Assembly: GCF_018323885.1 (NCBI RefSeq)
Contig: NZ_AP024586.1
Coordinates: forward strand, 123,151-187,150
DNA length: 64,000 nucleotides
Origin: Citrobacter amalonaticus
GTDB lineage: Bacteria; Pseudomonadota; Gammaproteobacteria; Enterobacterales; Enterobacteriaceae
Direction of reading: 5' to 3'
Positions 35,037 through 45,977 of this stretch are shown here, piece after piece. Within the stretch, counting starts at the first letter, position 1; each line of letters opens with the position of its first letter. A program made the translations under genes and the position numbers. Under the pieces are notes generated by a model. It was not told the DNA's origin and made no database searches. It saw nothing but the letters and a program-made list of their open reading frames with translations.

Positions 35037-36017
35037 TCATGGCAAGCTGAGGCGATCACGTGCCGTTCGCAGCCGCTCATCTCCCCGGCGATCGTAGTTC
35101 TGGGTGGTGGTGACACTGGCATGGCCCATCGCATCCTTCACAGTTATCAGGTCTTCACCGTTATCCAGCAGGGCGGTGGCAAAGGTTCTCCTCAGATCAT
35201 GCGGGGCACATTGCGGAATTCCGGCCTGGCCCCGACGTACCTGCAGAATATGGTATACAGCCTGGTCGGTAAGGCGGTCATTCGTCAGGGTGTCAAACCG
35301 GCGTATGCGGGTGAACAACGGTCCGGGGTTTTCACCGCGCACCTGGTCTATCCAGAGCTGAAGACGCTGCCATGTCCCGTCAGGCATGTAGGCCAGTCGT
35401 TCCTTGTTTCCTTTTCCCAGCACTCTGAGAGCTCTCTCATACGTGACAACGTCACTTAATCTGAGATAGACGGCTTCAGAACGGCGCAGACCACAGCCCA
35501 GCAGTACACCCAGTATCGCCGCATCCCGTACCCCGAGGCTGCTCCGGTCAGCTTCACAGGCAGCAAACAATTGCTGGATGTCATGAGCCGGGAGAGCACG
35601 GCCCCGGGATAACCGGCTGCCACGCAGATTTCGGACTGCCCGGATATGTTGAAAGCTCTCCACATCCATCAGCCTCAGCATCCAGGCCTCTTTTGCCACA
35701 CCCTTCAGCGCGGCAAGGTAGGTGTTAACGGTAGCCGTGGCGCGACCAGTATCGCGAAGCAGTTCGGTGATCCCCATGACATGGTGCCGGCGCAGGCTGC
35801 CCCAGCTGCAGGTATCAGCACTGGAGGCACCGAGCATCCGGGCCACGATCCCGAGGAAAGAGGCCATGGTCTGACGACTGCGCGGAGAATTCAGGGAAAG
35901 GAGATAGGCGCGCGCGGGATCGAGAGGGGGCTCACCGCCGGCTGGCGATGGCCAGAATTCACCGTCTGGTATCAGCGGTACCAGCTGCGGAATCGAAGTC
36001 GCATCATTGTCTGTCAT
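35037..36017 (-). CDS. tyrosine recombinase/integrase
   Basis: A 326-residue tyrosine recombinase. A core-binding SAM-like domain (residues ~45-125, YLLSLNSPRSRQTMASFLG) is followed by the catalytic domain with Arg in GCGLRRSEAVYLR, Lys in GKGNKERL, HDLRRTF, GHASVTTTQ and the nucleophile Tyr in QNYDRRG. It resembles plasmid-borne XerD-like integrases that resolve multimers or move islands. It is the intact relative of the relic at 31520. Both copies point leftward and enclose ~3.5 kb of relics. Confidence 0.9.
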   Translation of the reverse strand: MTDNDATSIPQLVPLIPDGEFWPSPAGGEPPLDPARAYLLSLNSPRSRQTMASFLGIVARMLGASSADTCSWGSLRRHHVMGITELLRDTGRATATVNTYLAALKGVAKEAWMLRLMDVESFQHIRAVRNLRGSRLSRGRALPAHDIQQLFAACEADRSSLGVRDAAILGVLLGCGLRRSEAVYLRLSDVVTYERALRVLGKGNKERLAYMPDGTWQRLQLWIDQVRGENPGPLFTRIRRFDTLTNDRLTDQAVYHILQVRRGQAGIPQCAPHDLRRTFATALLDNGEDLITVKDAMGHASVTTTQNYDRRGDERLRTARDRLSLP

Positions 36018-36285
36018 CCGGCACTCTCCAGGGCCGGGAAGTGCCCGACGCGCTGTGTGAAAAAACGGGCCCGATTGCCCTGCTGAAGTCTATCGCAGAG
36101 AGTCTACTTTCTCAAACATACATTTTAATAAGTAGAGTTGAAAAATATCATAACTCGTTACTCAATGGGTGATGAGAGGTTACACTTCTATCTACCCATG
36201 CTTCATTGTAAAATTTTTATAACATAGAAAACTTTTAGCGATCGGATTTTCACACAAAAAAGAGATATATATAGTGTCGGAACAT

Positions 36286-36775
36286 ATGATTAATATACCT
36301 AAAGAATAAAATGAAGGTGAATACAGTGATGATGATTTTTCTAAAAAATCATCATGGGGCGCAGATCTAAGTTTTAGGGAACTAACTTCAAAATATGATG
36401 ATTAATTAGTTAAACCAGACTACAGAGGAACTATATTTGGGATGAGCCAGAAGCATCAAGGTTTATCGACTCAATTTTATTGGGCCTACTATCCCGAGCA
36501 TCTTCTTAGCTTAGACAAAGGATGAAAAATTATTAATAACTGATATTTATCAACGACTTATGTCAAAAAAGAATTACGTTAAAAATATTTTCACTAAAGA
36601 TAACTCTATTTTTAAACTGTCACGAACTGAGAATATACATGAAAAATGGAGAGGTCGATTATTCCTAGAGTTGTCTGATGATGAAAAAAGAAAAATTAGA
36701 AACACAACGATTCATGCAATGATTTTCATGCAGCAACAGCCGAAAACAGGTGATACAAGTTTTACCAAATCTTAA
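36286..36775 (+). pseudogene. DUF262 (GmrSD-like) protein, degenerate and truncated
   Basis: Reading across frames gives a DUF262 N-terminal domain: EYSDDDFSKKSSWGADLSFR, WDEPEASRFIDSILLGL, TKDEKLLITDIYQRLMSKKN and IFKLSRTENIHEKWRGRLF with ELSDDEKRKIRNTTIHAMIF. Stops occur at KE*N, DD*L and LA*T and there are two or more frameshifts. DUF262 proteins include the GmrSD type IV restriction enzymes and related nucleases. The C-terminal part (ERINTSG onward) is absent. The mercury element is inserted 15 bp after the remaining frame. Confidence 0.75.
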
Positions 36776-36790
36776 CTGAAATGTCATATA

Positions 36791-36828
36791 GGGGTCGTCT
36801 CAGAATTCGGAAAATAAAGCACGCTAAG
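36791..36828 (+). repeat. left Tn21-type terminal inverted repeat (variant, unoccupied)
   Basis: The repeat begins GGGGTCGTCTCAGAATTCGG and ends AAAGCACGCTAAG. The usual Tn21 sequence has AAAACGG where this one has AATTCGG, and the right end keeps the usual form. No IS4321 is present here. Confidence 0.9.
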
Positions 36829-37279
36829 GCGTAGTCACCCCGTGACTCCCCCGCGCCGATGCAGCGAGCTTCGTTCCGTCTTGCAGTGACGCAATCAGCG
36901 GGCAGGAAACGTTCCCTTTCCGCGCATGGCAGGCGCACACCAGTTCAGACAGCACGGCCTCCATGCGTGCCAAGTCGGCCATCTTCTCGCGCACATCCTT
37001 GAGCTTGTGCTCGGCCAGGCCGCTGGCTTCCTCGCAATGGGTGCCATCCTCCAGCCGCAGTAGCTCGGCGATTTCGTCCAGGCTAAAGCCCAGCCGCTGG
37101 GCCGATTTCACGAACCGCACTCGTGTTACATCCGCCTCGCCATAGCGGCGAATGCTGCCATAGGGCTTGTCTGGCTCCGGCAGCAGGCCCTTGCGCTGGT
37201 AGAACCGGATGGTCTCCACATTGACCCCGGCCGCCTTGGCAAAAACGCCAATGGTCAGATTCTCAAAATTAATTTGCAT
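36824..37279 (-). CDS. merR: MerR, mercury-responsive regulator (left locus)
   Basis: A 151-residue MerR with N-terminal winged helix ([20 protein letters not shown]), long dimerisation helix and Hg(II) ligands Cys82 (GTHCEEA), Cys117 and Cys126 ([13 protein letters not shown]). It represses merTPCADE without mercury and activates by DNA untwisting with it. It is divergent from merT across the operator. The C-terminal ~8 residues (GSHGVTTP) differ from Tn501-type MerR and the stop lies in the terminal repeat, so the tail was shaped by the transposon end. Confidence 0.95.
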   Translation of the reverse strand: MQINFENLTIGVFAKAAGVNVETIRFYQRKGLLPEPDKPYGSIRRYGEADVTRVRFVKSAQRLGFSLDEIAELLRLEDGTHCEEASGLAEHKLKDVREKMADLARMEAVLSELVCACHARKGNVSCPLIASLQDGTKLAASARGSHGVTTP

Positions 37280-37284
37280 ATCGC

Positions 37285-37315
37285 TTGACTCCGTACATAA
37301 CTACGGAAGTAAGCT
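37285..37315 (+). promoter_or_regulatory. mer operator-promoter (left)
   Basis: -35 TTGACT (37285-37290) and -10 TAAGCT (37310-37315) are separated by 19 bp, the overlong spacer characteristic of MerR promoters. The spacer holds the dyad CCGTACATAACTACGG. Confidence 0.92.
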
Positions 37316-37350
37316 TAAGCTATCCAAACCAAATTTGAAAGGACAAGCGT

Positions 37351-37716
37351 ATGTCTGAACCACAAAAGTCTGAACCACAAAACGGGCGCGGCGCGCTCTT
37401 CGCCGGTGGGCTGGCCGCCATTCTTGCGTCGGCCTGCTGCCTGGGGCCGCTGGTTTTGATCGCCTTGGGGTTCAGCGGGGCATGGATCGGCAACCTGACG
37501 GTGCTGGAACCCTATCGCCCGATCTTCATCGGCGCAGCGCTGGTCGCGCTGTTTTTCGCCTGGCGGCGCATCTACCGCCCGGCGCAAGCCTGCAAACCGG
37601 GTGAGGTCTGCGCGATTCCCCAAGTGCGAGCTACTTACAAGCTCATTTTCTGGATCGTGGCCGCGCTGGTCCTGGTCTCGCTCGGATTTCCCTACGTCAT
37701 GCCATTTTTCTATTAA
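37351..37716 (+). CDS. merT: MerT, mercuric ion transporter
   Basis: A 121-residue inner-membrane protein with three transmembrane helices. The vicinal cysteines in ASACCLGPL (first helix) and the pair in CKPGEVC (cytoplasmic loop) pass Hg(II) from MerP to MerA. The usual length is 116. The extra five residues come from a 15-bp tandem duplication at the start (SEPQKSEPQN). It is followed by merP after 15 bp. Confidence 0.95.
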   Translation: MSEPQKSEPQNGRGALFAGGLAAILASACCLGPLVLIALGFSGAWIGNLTVLEPYRPIFIGAALVALFFAWRRIYRPAQACKPGEVCAIPQVRATYKLIFWIVAALVLVSLGFPYVMPFFY

Positions 37717-37731
37717 TCACAGGAGTTCATC

Positions 37732-38007
37732 ATGAAAAAACTGTTTGCCGCCCTCGCCCTCGCTGCCGTTGTTGCCCCCGTGTGGGCCGCCACCCAGACC
37801 GTCACGCTGTCCGTGCCTGGCATGACCTGCGCCTCTTGCCCGATCACTGTCAAGCACGCGCTTTCCAAGGTTGAGGGCGTGAGCAAGACCGACGTAAGTT
37901 TCGACAAGCGCCAGGCCGTCGTCACCTTCGACGATGCCAAGACCAACGTCCAGAAGTTGACCAAGGCGACCGAGGACGCGGGCTATCCGTCCAGCCTCAA
38001 ACGCTGA
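37732..38007 (+). CDS. merP: MerP, periplasmic mercury-binding protein
   Basis: A 91-residue protein with signal peptide (residues 1-19, ending VWA) and a heavy-metal-associated domain with MTCASC (Cys33, Cys36). It binds Hg(II) in the periplasm and delivers it to MerT. Ribosome-binding site CAGGAG precedes the ATG. Confidence 0.95.
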   Translation: MKKLFAALALAAVVAPVWAATQTVTLSVPGMTCASCPITVKHALSKVEGVSKTDVSFDKRQAVVTFDDAKTNVQKLTKATEDAGYPSSLKR

Positions 38008-38034
38008 TCCGTTAACCGAACTCGGGAGCGACAC

Positions 38035-40184
<2,150 letters not shown>

Positions 40185-40201
40185 GGAAAAGGAGGTGTTC
40201 A

Positions 40202-40567
40202 ATGAGCGCCTACACAGTGTCCCGGCTGGCCCTTGATGCCGGGGTGAGCGTGCATATCGTGCGCGACTACCTGCTGCGCGGATTGCTACGGCCGGTCGCG
40301 TACACTACGGGCGGCTACGGCTTGTTCGATGACACCGCGTTGCAACGGCTGCGCTTTGTACGGGCTGCCTTCGAAGCGGGTATCGGCCTGGACGCACTGG
40401 CGCGGCTGTGCCGGGCGCTGGATGCTGCGGACGGTGACGGTGCGTCTGCGCAGCTTGCCGTGTTGCGGCAACTCGTCGAGCGTCGGCGCGAGGCCCTGGC
40501 CAGCCTCGAAATGCAACTGGCCGCCATGCCAACCGAACCGGCACAGCACGCGGAGAGTCTGCCATGA
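40202..40567 (+). CDS. merD: MerD, mer operon co-regulator (left)
   Basis: A 121-residue MerR-like protein ([20 protein letters not shown] winged helix) that lowers mer expression after induction. AAGGAGG precedes ATG 40202; longer upstream frames overlap merA. It overlaps merE by 4 bp. Confidence 0.93.
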
Positions 40568-40800
40568 ACAGCCCAGAGCACTTGCCGTCTGAGACGCACA
40601 AACCGATCACCGGCTACTTGTGGGGCGCGCTGGCCGTGCTCACCTGTCCCTGCCATTTGCCGATTCTCGCCATTGTGCTAGCCGGCACGACGGCCGGCGC
40701 GTTCATCGGGGAGCACTGGGGTATTGCAGCCCTCACGCTGACCGGCTTGTTTGTCCTGTCTGTGACGCGGCTGCTGCGGGCCTTCAAGGGAAGATCATGA
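40564..40800 (+). CDS. merE: MerE, mercury transport protein (left)
   Basis: A 78-residue membrane protein with two helices and the pair CPCH ([13 protein letters not shown]), proposed to import Hg(II) and methylmercury. It is coupled to merD and to a remnant orf2 start by ATGA overlaps. Confidence 0.92.
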
Positions 40801-40835
40801 CCGCTTCCCAGCCAGCCGAGAGTGGGCAGCTTTGA
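40797..40835 (+). pseudogene. orf2 (urf2) start remnant, left locus
   Basis: The frame starting inside merE encodes only [12 protein letters not shown] before a stop. In Tn21 the gene continues as an EAL-domain protein with a DUF3330 tail; here the EAL part is deleted and only the tail remains downstream. Confidence 0.7.
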
Positions 40836-40865
40836 GCTTCGCTACCAATCTGGAGGAGTACCACC

Positions 40866-41078
40866 ATGAACGCAAACGCCCCGAACACTGCCAGTTGCAC
40901 CACCTGCTGCGTATGCTGCAAAGAAATTCCGCTCGATGCCGCCTTCACCCCGGAAGGCGCGGAATACGTCGAACATTTCTGCGGGCTGGATTGCTATGAA
41001 CGCTTCCAGGCACGCGCCAAGGCCGCGACAGAATCTGACATTGCGCCTGTCCCTGGCGGTTCGCAGCCGTCAGATTGA
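40866..41078 (+). CDS. DUF3330 Cys-rich protein (tail of orf2, free-standing)
   Basis: A 70-residue protein with [11 protein letters not shown] and [11 protein letters not shown], a probable metal-binding domain that in Tn21-type elements is the C-terminus of orf2. It has its own GGAGGAG site before the ATG, so it can be translated alone. Its closest partner is the copy at 45774. Confidence 0.8.
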   Translation: MNANAPNTASCTTCCVCCKEIPLDAAFTPEGAEYVEHFCGLDCYERFQARAKAATESDIAPVPGGSQPSD

Positions 41079-41109
41079 GGCATACCCTAACTTGATGTCA
41101 GATGCCATG

Positions 41110-41134
41110 TGTCATTTTCAGAAGACGACTGCAC
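41110..41134 (+). repeat. Tn402/Tn5053-type terminal repeat (IRt)
   Basis: TGTCATTTTCAGAAGACGAC followed by TGCAC is the 25-bp end of Tn402-family elements, on the tniA side. A second TniA-binding-type repeat (ATCAGAAGTCATCTGCACCA) follows at 41186-41205. The matching opposite end (IRi) was not found. Confidence 0.92.
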
Positions 41135-41252
41135 CAATTGACGGGGCGTAACGCCAGATGTGCAGGCGACTCCTGACAACGCAATATCAGAAGTCATCTG
41201 CACCAATCTCGACTATGCTCAATACTCGTGTGCACCAAAGCGAGGTGTGAGC

Positions 41253-42935
41253 ATGGCGTCAGACACATCATTGATTGCCGAGCAAGGCGTGGCCACCCTG
41301 CCCGATGCGGCTTGGGCGCAGGCCCGGCAACGGGCGGAAATCATCGGGCCGCTGGCAGCGCTTGATGTGGTCGGGCATGAAGCCGCCGATGCCGCTGCTC
41401 ACGCGCTTGGCCTGTCCAGGCGGCAGGTGTATGTCCTAATCCGCCGTGCCCGGCAAGGTGCTGGGCTTGTGACGGACCTGGCTCGCAGCCGATCCGGCGG
41501 CGGAAAAGGCAAGGGACGCTTGCCGGAATCAGTTGAGCGCATCATCCGCGAGTTGCTGCAAAAGCGCTTCCTGACCAAGCAGAAGCGTAGCCTGGCAGCG
41601 TTCCACCGCGAGGTCGCGCAGGCTTGCAAAGCGCAAAAGCTGCGGGCGCCGGCGCGCAACACCGTGGCTCTGCGGATCGCCGGCCTCGATCCGCTCAAGG
41701 CCACTCGCCGCCGGGAAGGTCAGGATGCGTCCCGCAGCCTGCAAGGTGTCGGTGGTGAGCCTCCCGCCGTGACCGCGCCACTGGAACAAGTGCAGATTGA
41801 TCACACGGTCATCGACCTGATCGTGGTGGACGAGCGCGACCGGCAACCGATTGGCCGTCCGTATCTGACCATCGCCATCGACGTGTTTACCCGCTGCGTG
41901 CTCGGCATGGTCGTCACGCTGGAAGCGCCGTCATCTGTTTCGGTCGGCCTGTGCCTTGTGCATGTCGCCTGCGACAAGCGTCCCTGGCTGGAGGGTCTGA
42001 ACATAGAAATGGAGTGGCCGATGAGCGGCAAGCCCAGGCTGCTCTACCTGGACAACGCGGCCGAGTTCAAGAGCGAAGCGCTACGCCGAGGCTGCGAGCA
42101 GCATGGCATCCGGCTTGACTATCGCCCGCTCGGGCAGCCGCACTACGGCGGCATCGTGGAACGGATCATCGGCACGGCGATGCAGATGATCCACGACGAA
42201 TTGCCAGGGACGACCTTCTCCAACCCTGACCAGCGCGGCGACTACGATTCCGAAAACAAGGCCGCCCTGACGCTGCGTGAGCTGGAGCGCTGGCTCACAT
42301 TGGCGGTCGGCACCTACCACGGCTCCGTGCACAACGGCCTGCTCCAGCCGCCGGCAGCGCGCTGGGCCGAAGCTATCGCGCGGACCGGCGTGCCAACCGT
42401 CATCACTCGCACCACGGCTTTTCTGGTCGATTTTCTGCCCATCATCCGCCGCACGCTGACCCGCACCGGCTTCGTCATCGACCACATCCATTACTACGCC
42501 GATGCGCTCAAGCCGTGGATAGCTCGGCGCGACCGCTTGCCTGCGTTCCTGATCCGGCGCGACCCGCGCGACATCAGCCGCATTTGGGTGCTGGAGCCGG
42601 AGGGGCAGCACTATCTGGAAATTCCATACCGCACCTTGTCGCACCCGGCTGTCACCCTCTGGGAACAACGACAGGCGCTGGCGAAATTGCGGCAGCAAGG
42701 GCGCGAACAGGTGGATGAGTCGGCGCTGTTTCGCATGATCGGCCAGATGCGCGAAATCGTGTCCACCGCGCAGAAAGCTACGCGCAAGGCGCGGCGCGAC
42801 GCGGATCGACGCCAGCATCTCAAGGCAACGGCAGTTCTTTTCAAAACCACGCCACCACCGGACGCGGACATGGCTGACCCGCAGGCAGACAACCAGCCAC
42901 CTGCCAAACCGTTCGACCAGATTGAGGAGTGGTAG
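41253..42935 (+). CDS. tniA: TniA, DDE transposase of Tn5053/Tn402 type
   Basis: A 560-residue transposase with an N-terminal helix-turn-helix (LGLSRRQVYVLIRRAR) and an rve core: first Asp in VQIDHTVIDLIVVD, second in LYLDNAAEFKSE, Glu in GGIVERIIGT. Full length (~559 in Tn402). The ATG 41253 agrees with known TniA starts (MASDT). It works with TniB and TniQ and makes 5-bp duplications, often near plasmid res sites. Confidence 0.95.
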   Translation: MASDTSLIAEQGVATLPDAAWAQARQRAEIIGPLAALDVVGHEAADAAAHALGLSRRQVYVLIRRARQGAGLVTDLARSRSGGGKGKGRLPESVERIIRELLQKRFLTKQKRSLAAFHREVAQACKAQKLRAPARNTVALRIAGLDPLKATRRREGQDASRSLQGVGGEPPAVTAPLEQVQIDHTVIDLIVVDERDRQPIGRPYLTIAIDVFTRCVLGMVVTLEAPSSVSVGLCLVHVACDKRPWLEGLNIEMEWPMSGKPRLLYLDNAAEFKSEALRRGCEQHGIRLDYRPLGQPHYGGIVERIIGTAMQMIHDELPGTTFSNPDQRGDYDSENKAALTLRELERWLTLAVGTYHGSVHNGLLQPPAARWAEAIARTGVPTVITRTTAFLVDFLPIIRRTLTRTGFVIDHIHYYADALKPWIARRDRLPAFLIRRDPRDISRIWVLEPEGQHYLEIPYRTLSHPAVTLWEQRQALAKLRQQGREQVDESALFRMIGQMREIVSTAQKATRKARRDADRRQHLKATAVLFKTTPPPDADMADPQADNQPPAKPFDQIEEW

Positions 42936-42937
42936 CC

Positions 42938-43846
42938 GTGGAAGAATATCCCATCATCGACTTGTCCCACCTGATGCCGGTGGCCCAGGGCTTGGCCCGT
43001 CTTCCGGCGGACGAACGCATCCATCGCCTTCGCGCTGACCGCTGGATCGGCTATCCGCGAGCAGTCGAGGCGCTGAATCGGCTGGAAGCCCTGTATGCGT
43101 GGCCGAACAAACAACGCATGCCCAACCTGCTGTTGGTCGGTCCAACCAACAACGGCAAGTCGATGATCGTCGAGAAATTCCGCCGCACCCACCCGGCCAG
43201 CTCCGACGCCGACCAGGAGCACATTCCGGTACTGGTCGTGCAGATGCCATCCGAACCGTCGGTAATCCGCTTCTACGTCGCGCTACTTGCCGCGATGGGC
43301 GCGCCATTGCGCCCGCGCCCACGGCTGCCGGAAATGGAGCAATTGGCGCTGGCACTGCTACGCAAGGTCGGCGTGCGCATGCTGGTGATCGACGAATTGC
43401 ACAACGTCCTGGCCGGCAACAGCGTCAACCGCCGGGAATTCCTCAACCTGCTGCGTTTCCTCGGCAACGAGCTGCGCATCCCGCTGGTCGGGGTCGGCAC
43501 ACGCGATGCCTACTTGGCGATCCGCTCGGACGACCAGTTGGAAAACCGCTTCGAGCCGATGATGCTGCCGGTGTGGGAGGCCAACGACGATTGCTGCTCA
43601 CTGCTGGCCAGCTTCGCGGCTTCGCTCCCGCTGCGGCGACCCTCGTCGATTGCCACGCTGGATATGGCCCGCTACCTGCTCACGCGCAGCGAGGGCACCA
43701 TCGGCGAGCTGGCGCACCTGTTGATGGCGGCGGCCGTCGCTGCCGTGGAGAGCGGTGAGGAAGCGATCAACCATCGCACGCTCAGCATGGCCGATTACAC
43801 CGGTCCCAGCGAGCGGCGGCGGCAATTCGAGCGGGAACTGATGTGA
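42938..43846 (+). CDS. tniB: TniB, AAA+ transposition ATPase
   Basis: A 302-residue ATPase with Walker A GPTNNGKS and Walker B MLVIDELHN. It starts at GTG 42938, two bases after tniA, and gives the family's usual MEEYPIIDL start. It ends by ATGA-type overlap with tniQ. It probably directs target choice by TniA. Confidence 0.94.
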   Translation: MEEYPIIDLSHLMPVAQGLARLPADERIHRLRADRWIGYPRAVEALNRLEALYAWPNKQRMPNLLLVGPTNNGKSMIVEKFRRTHPASSDADQEHIPVLVVQMPSEPSVIRFYVALLAAMGAPLRPRPRLPEMEQLALALLRKVGVRMLVIDELHNVLAGNSVNRREFLNLLRFLGNELRIPLVGVGTRDAYLAIRSDDQLENRFEPMMLPVWEANDDCCSLLASFAASLPLRRPSSIATLDMARYLLTRSEGTIGELAHLLMAAAVAAVESGEEAINHRTLSMADYTGPSERRRQFERELM

Positions 43847-45060
43847 AGCCAGCGCCACACTGGCCACTGCATCCGGCTCCCAGGGAAGGCGAAGCCTTGT
43901 CTTCGTGGCTCAACCGCGTGGCCCTTTGCTATCACATGGAGGTGTCCGAGCTGCTGGAGCACGATCTTGGTCACGGCCAGGTTGATGACCTGGACACCGC
44001 GCCACCACTGGCGCTGCTGGCGATGCTCTCCCAGCGGAGCGGCATCGAGCCGGACCGGCTGCGTTGCATGAGTTTCGCCGGCTGGGTGCCTTGGCTACTG
44101 GACAGCCTTGATGATCAGATTCCAGATGCATTGGAAACCTATGCGTTCCAGCTCTCGGTGCTGCTGCCGAAACTCCGCCGTAGGACGCGATCCATCACGA
44201 GCTGGCGTGCCTGGCTGCCCAGCCAGCCGATACATCGCGCCTGCCCGCTCTGTCTGAACGATCCGGAGAACCAAGCCGTACTGCTCGCGTGGAAGCTGCC
44301 CCTGATGCTGAGCTGCCCACTGCATGGCTGCTGGCTGGAATCCTATTGGGGCGTGCCAGGGCGGTTTCTCGGCTGGGAGAACGCCGACGCCGAACCGCGC
44401 ACTGCCAGCGACGCGATTGCGGCGATGGACCAGCGTACCTGGCAGGCACTGACGACCGGCCACGTGGAGTTGCCGCGCCGACGCATCCACGCCGGATTGT
44501 GGTTTAGGCTGCTACGCACGCTGCTCGATGAGCTGAACACCCCGCTTTCGACGTGCGGCACCTACGCGGGGTATCTCCGCCAAATCTGGGAATGCTGCGG
44601 GCATCCGCTGCGTGCTGGGCAAAGTCTGTGGCGACCGTATGAAACCCTGAACCCGGCAGTACGGTTGCAGATGCTGGAGGCGGCGGCAACGGCAATCAGC
44701 TTGATTGAGGTGAGGGATATAAGCCCGCCAGGCGAGCACGCAAAGCTATTCTGGTCCGAGCCCCAAACCGGGTTCACCAGTGGCCTGCCGGCGAAAGCGC
44801 CGAAGCCCGAACCCGTCGATCACTGGCAGCGTGCAATCCAGGCCATTGATGAGGCCATCATTGAAGCACGACACAACCCCGAGACGGCACGCTCGCTGTT
44901 CGCGTTGGCTTCCTATGGTCGGCGCGACCCCGCTTCCTTGGAACAGTTGCGCGCCACCTTCGCGAAGGAAGGCATCCCCCCGGAATTTCTGTCACATTAT
45001 GAGCCTAGCCTACCCTTTGCATGCCTTAGACAGAATGACGGGTTAAGTGACAAATTTTGA
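43843..45060 (+). CDS. tniQ: TniQ, transposition accessory protein
   Basis: A 405-residue TniQ-family protein with the zinc-finger-like CPLC ... SCPLHGCWL (residues ~126-165), overlapping tniB by 4 bp. TniQ is needed for Tn5053/Tn402 transposition and is related to the TniQ of CRISPR-associated transposons. The 3' end overlaps resolution-site repeats (TGTCAC near 44990). Confidence 0.93.
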   Translation: MKPAPHWPLHPAPREGEALSSWLNRVALCYHMEVSELLEHDLGHGQVDDLDTAPPLALLAMLSQRSGIEPDRLRCMSFAGWVPWLLDSLDDQIPDALETYAFQLSVLLPKLRRRTRSITSWRAWLPSQPIHRACPLCLNDPENQAVLLAWKLPLMLSCPLHGCWLESYWGVPGRFLGWENADAEPRTASDAIAAMDQRTWQALTTGHVELPRRRIHAGLWFRLLRTLLDELNTPLSTCGTYAGYLRQIWECCGHPLRAGQSLWRPYETLNPAVRLQMLEAAATAISLIEVRDISPPGEHAKLFWSEPQTGFTSGLPAKAPKPEPVDHWQRAIQAIDEAIIEARHNPETARSLFALASYGRRDPASLEQLRATFAKEGIPPEFLSHYEPSLPFACLRQNDGLSDKF

Positions 45061-45112
45061 CGTGCAGAGCTTCCCGATGCAAACTGTCACATAATCGAAC
45101 GTATATGTGACA
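44989..45112. other. res site of the tni module
   Basis: TGTCACATA ... TATGTGACA is a perfect dyad at 45085-45112, with further TGTCAC/GTGACA half-sites at ~44990 and ~45046. It lies immediately before tniR, as in Tn5053. Confidence 0.85.
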
Positions 45113-45120
45113 GGTACAAG

Positions 45121-45735
45121 ATGCTGATTGGCTACATGCGAGTATCGAAGGCGGATGGCTCCCAGGCGACGGACTTGCAGCGCGATGCGCTGGTCGCGGC
45201 CGGTGTTGATCCGGCGCATCTCTATGAAGACCAAGCGTCCGGAAAACGCGAGGATCGTCCCGGTCTGGCGAGCTGTCTGAAGGCACTACGGCCAGGCGAC
45301 ACGTTGGTCGTTTGGAAACTGGATCGGCTCGGGCGCGACCTGCGCCATCTGATCAATACCGTCCATGACCTGACCGGACGCGGCATCGGCCTCAAGGTGC
45401 TGACCGGGCACGGCGCGGCCATTGACACCACGACCGCCGCCGGCAAGCTGGTCTTCGGTATCTTCGCCGCGCTGGCCGAGTTCGAGCGCGAGTTGATCGC
45501 CGAGCGCACCGTGGCGGGCCTGGCCTCAGCACGGGCACGCGGCCGGAAAGGCGGCCGGCCGTTCAAGATGACCGCCGCCAAGCTGCGGCTGGCGATGGCG
45601 GCAATGGGGCAGTCAGAGACCAAGGTCGGCGACCTGTGCCAGGAACTTGGCATCACGCGGCAGACCCTGTATCGGCATATTTCACCCAAGGGCGAGCTAC
45701 GTCCAGATGGCGAGAAGCTACTCAGCCGAATTTGA
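45121..45735 (+). CDS. tniR: TniR, serine resolvase
   Basis: A 204-residue serine recombinase starting MLIGYMRVSKADG (catalytic Ser9), with KLDRLGRDLRHL and FERELIAERT motifs and a C-terminal helix-turn-helix. It resolves tni-mediated cointegrates at the res site upstream. It is full length, so tniABQR is complete. Confidence 0.94.
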   Translation: MLIGYMRVSKADGSQATDLQRDALVAAGVDPAHLYEDQASGKREDRPGLASCLKALRPGDTLVVWKLDRLGRDLRHLINTVHDLTGRGIGLKVLTGHGAAIDTTTAAGKLVFGIFAALAEFERELIAERTVAGLASARARGRKGGRPFKMTAAKLRLAMAAMGQSETKVGDLCQELGITRQTLYRHISPKGELRPDGEKLLSRI

Positions 45736-45773
45736 TGCCGACATGAGGCGACGTAGCGAAAGCGTGGTTTGTC

Positions 45774-45977
45774 TCAATTTGACGGCGGCGAACCGCAAGC
45801 GTTCGGTTCGCCGCTCGTTTCGGTCGCAGTGCTGGCCCGCGCCTGGAAACGTTGATAACACTCCAGCCCGCAGAAGTGCTCGACGTACTCCGCGCCTTCC
45901 GGTGTGAAGGCGGCATCGAGCGGAATTTCCTTGCAGCACACGCAGCAACTGGTGGCGGTCGGATCATTTGCATTCAT
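45774..45977 (-). CDS. DUF3330 Cys-rich protein (right locus)
   Basis: A 67-residue protein with [11 protein letters not shown] and [11 protein letters not shown], nearly the same as the left copy. The frame is open upstream for ~39 residues that match the end of the EAL domain of orf2 ([18 protein letters not shown]), but the EAL part has lost its start. ATG 45977 is preceded by GAGGGGT. Confidence 0.75.
   Translation of the reverse strand: MNANDPTATSCCVCCKEIPLDAAFTPEGAEYVEHFCGLECYQRFQARASTATETSGEPNACGSPPSN

Noticed and set aside
45736..45800. Possible second Tn402 end (IRi) after tniR
   Set aside because: No match to the TGTCATTTTC repeat in either orientation on reading the region.
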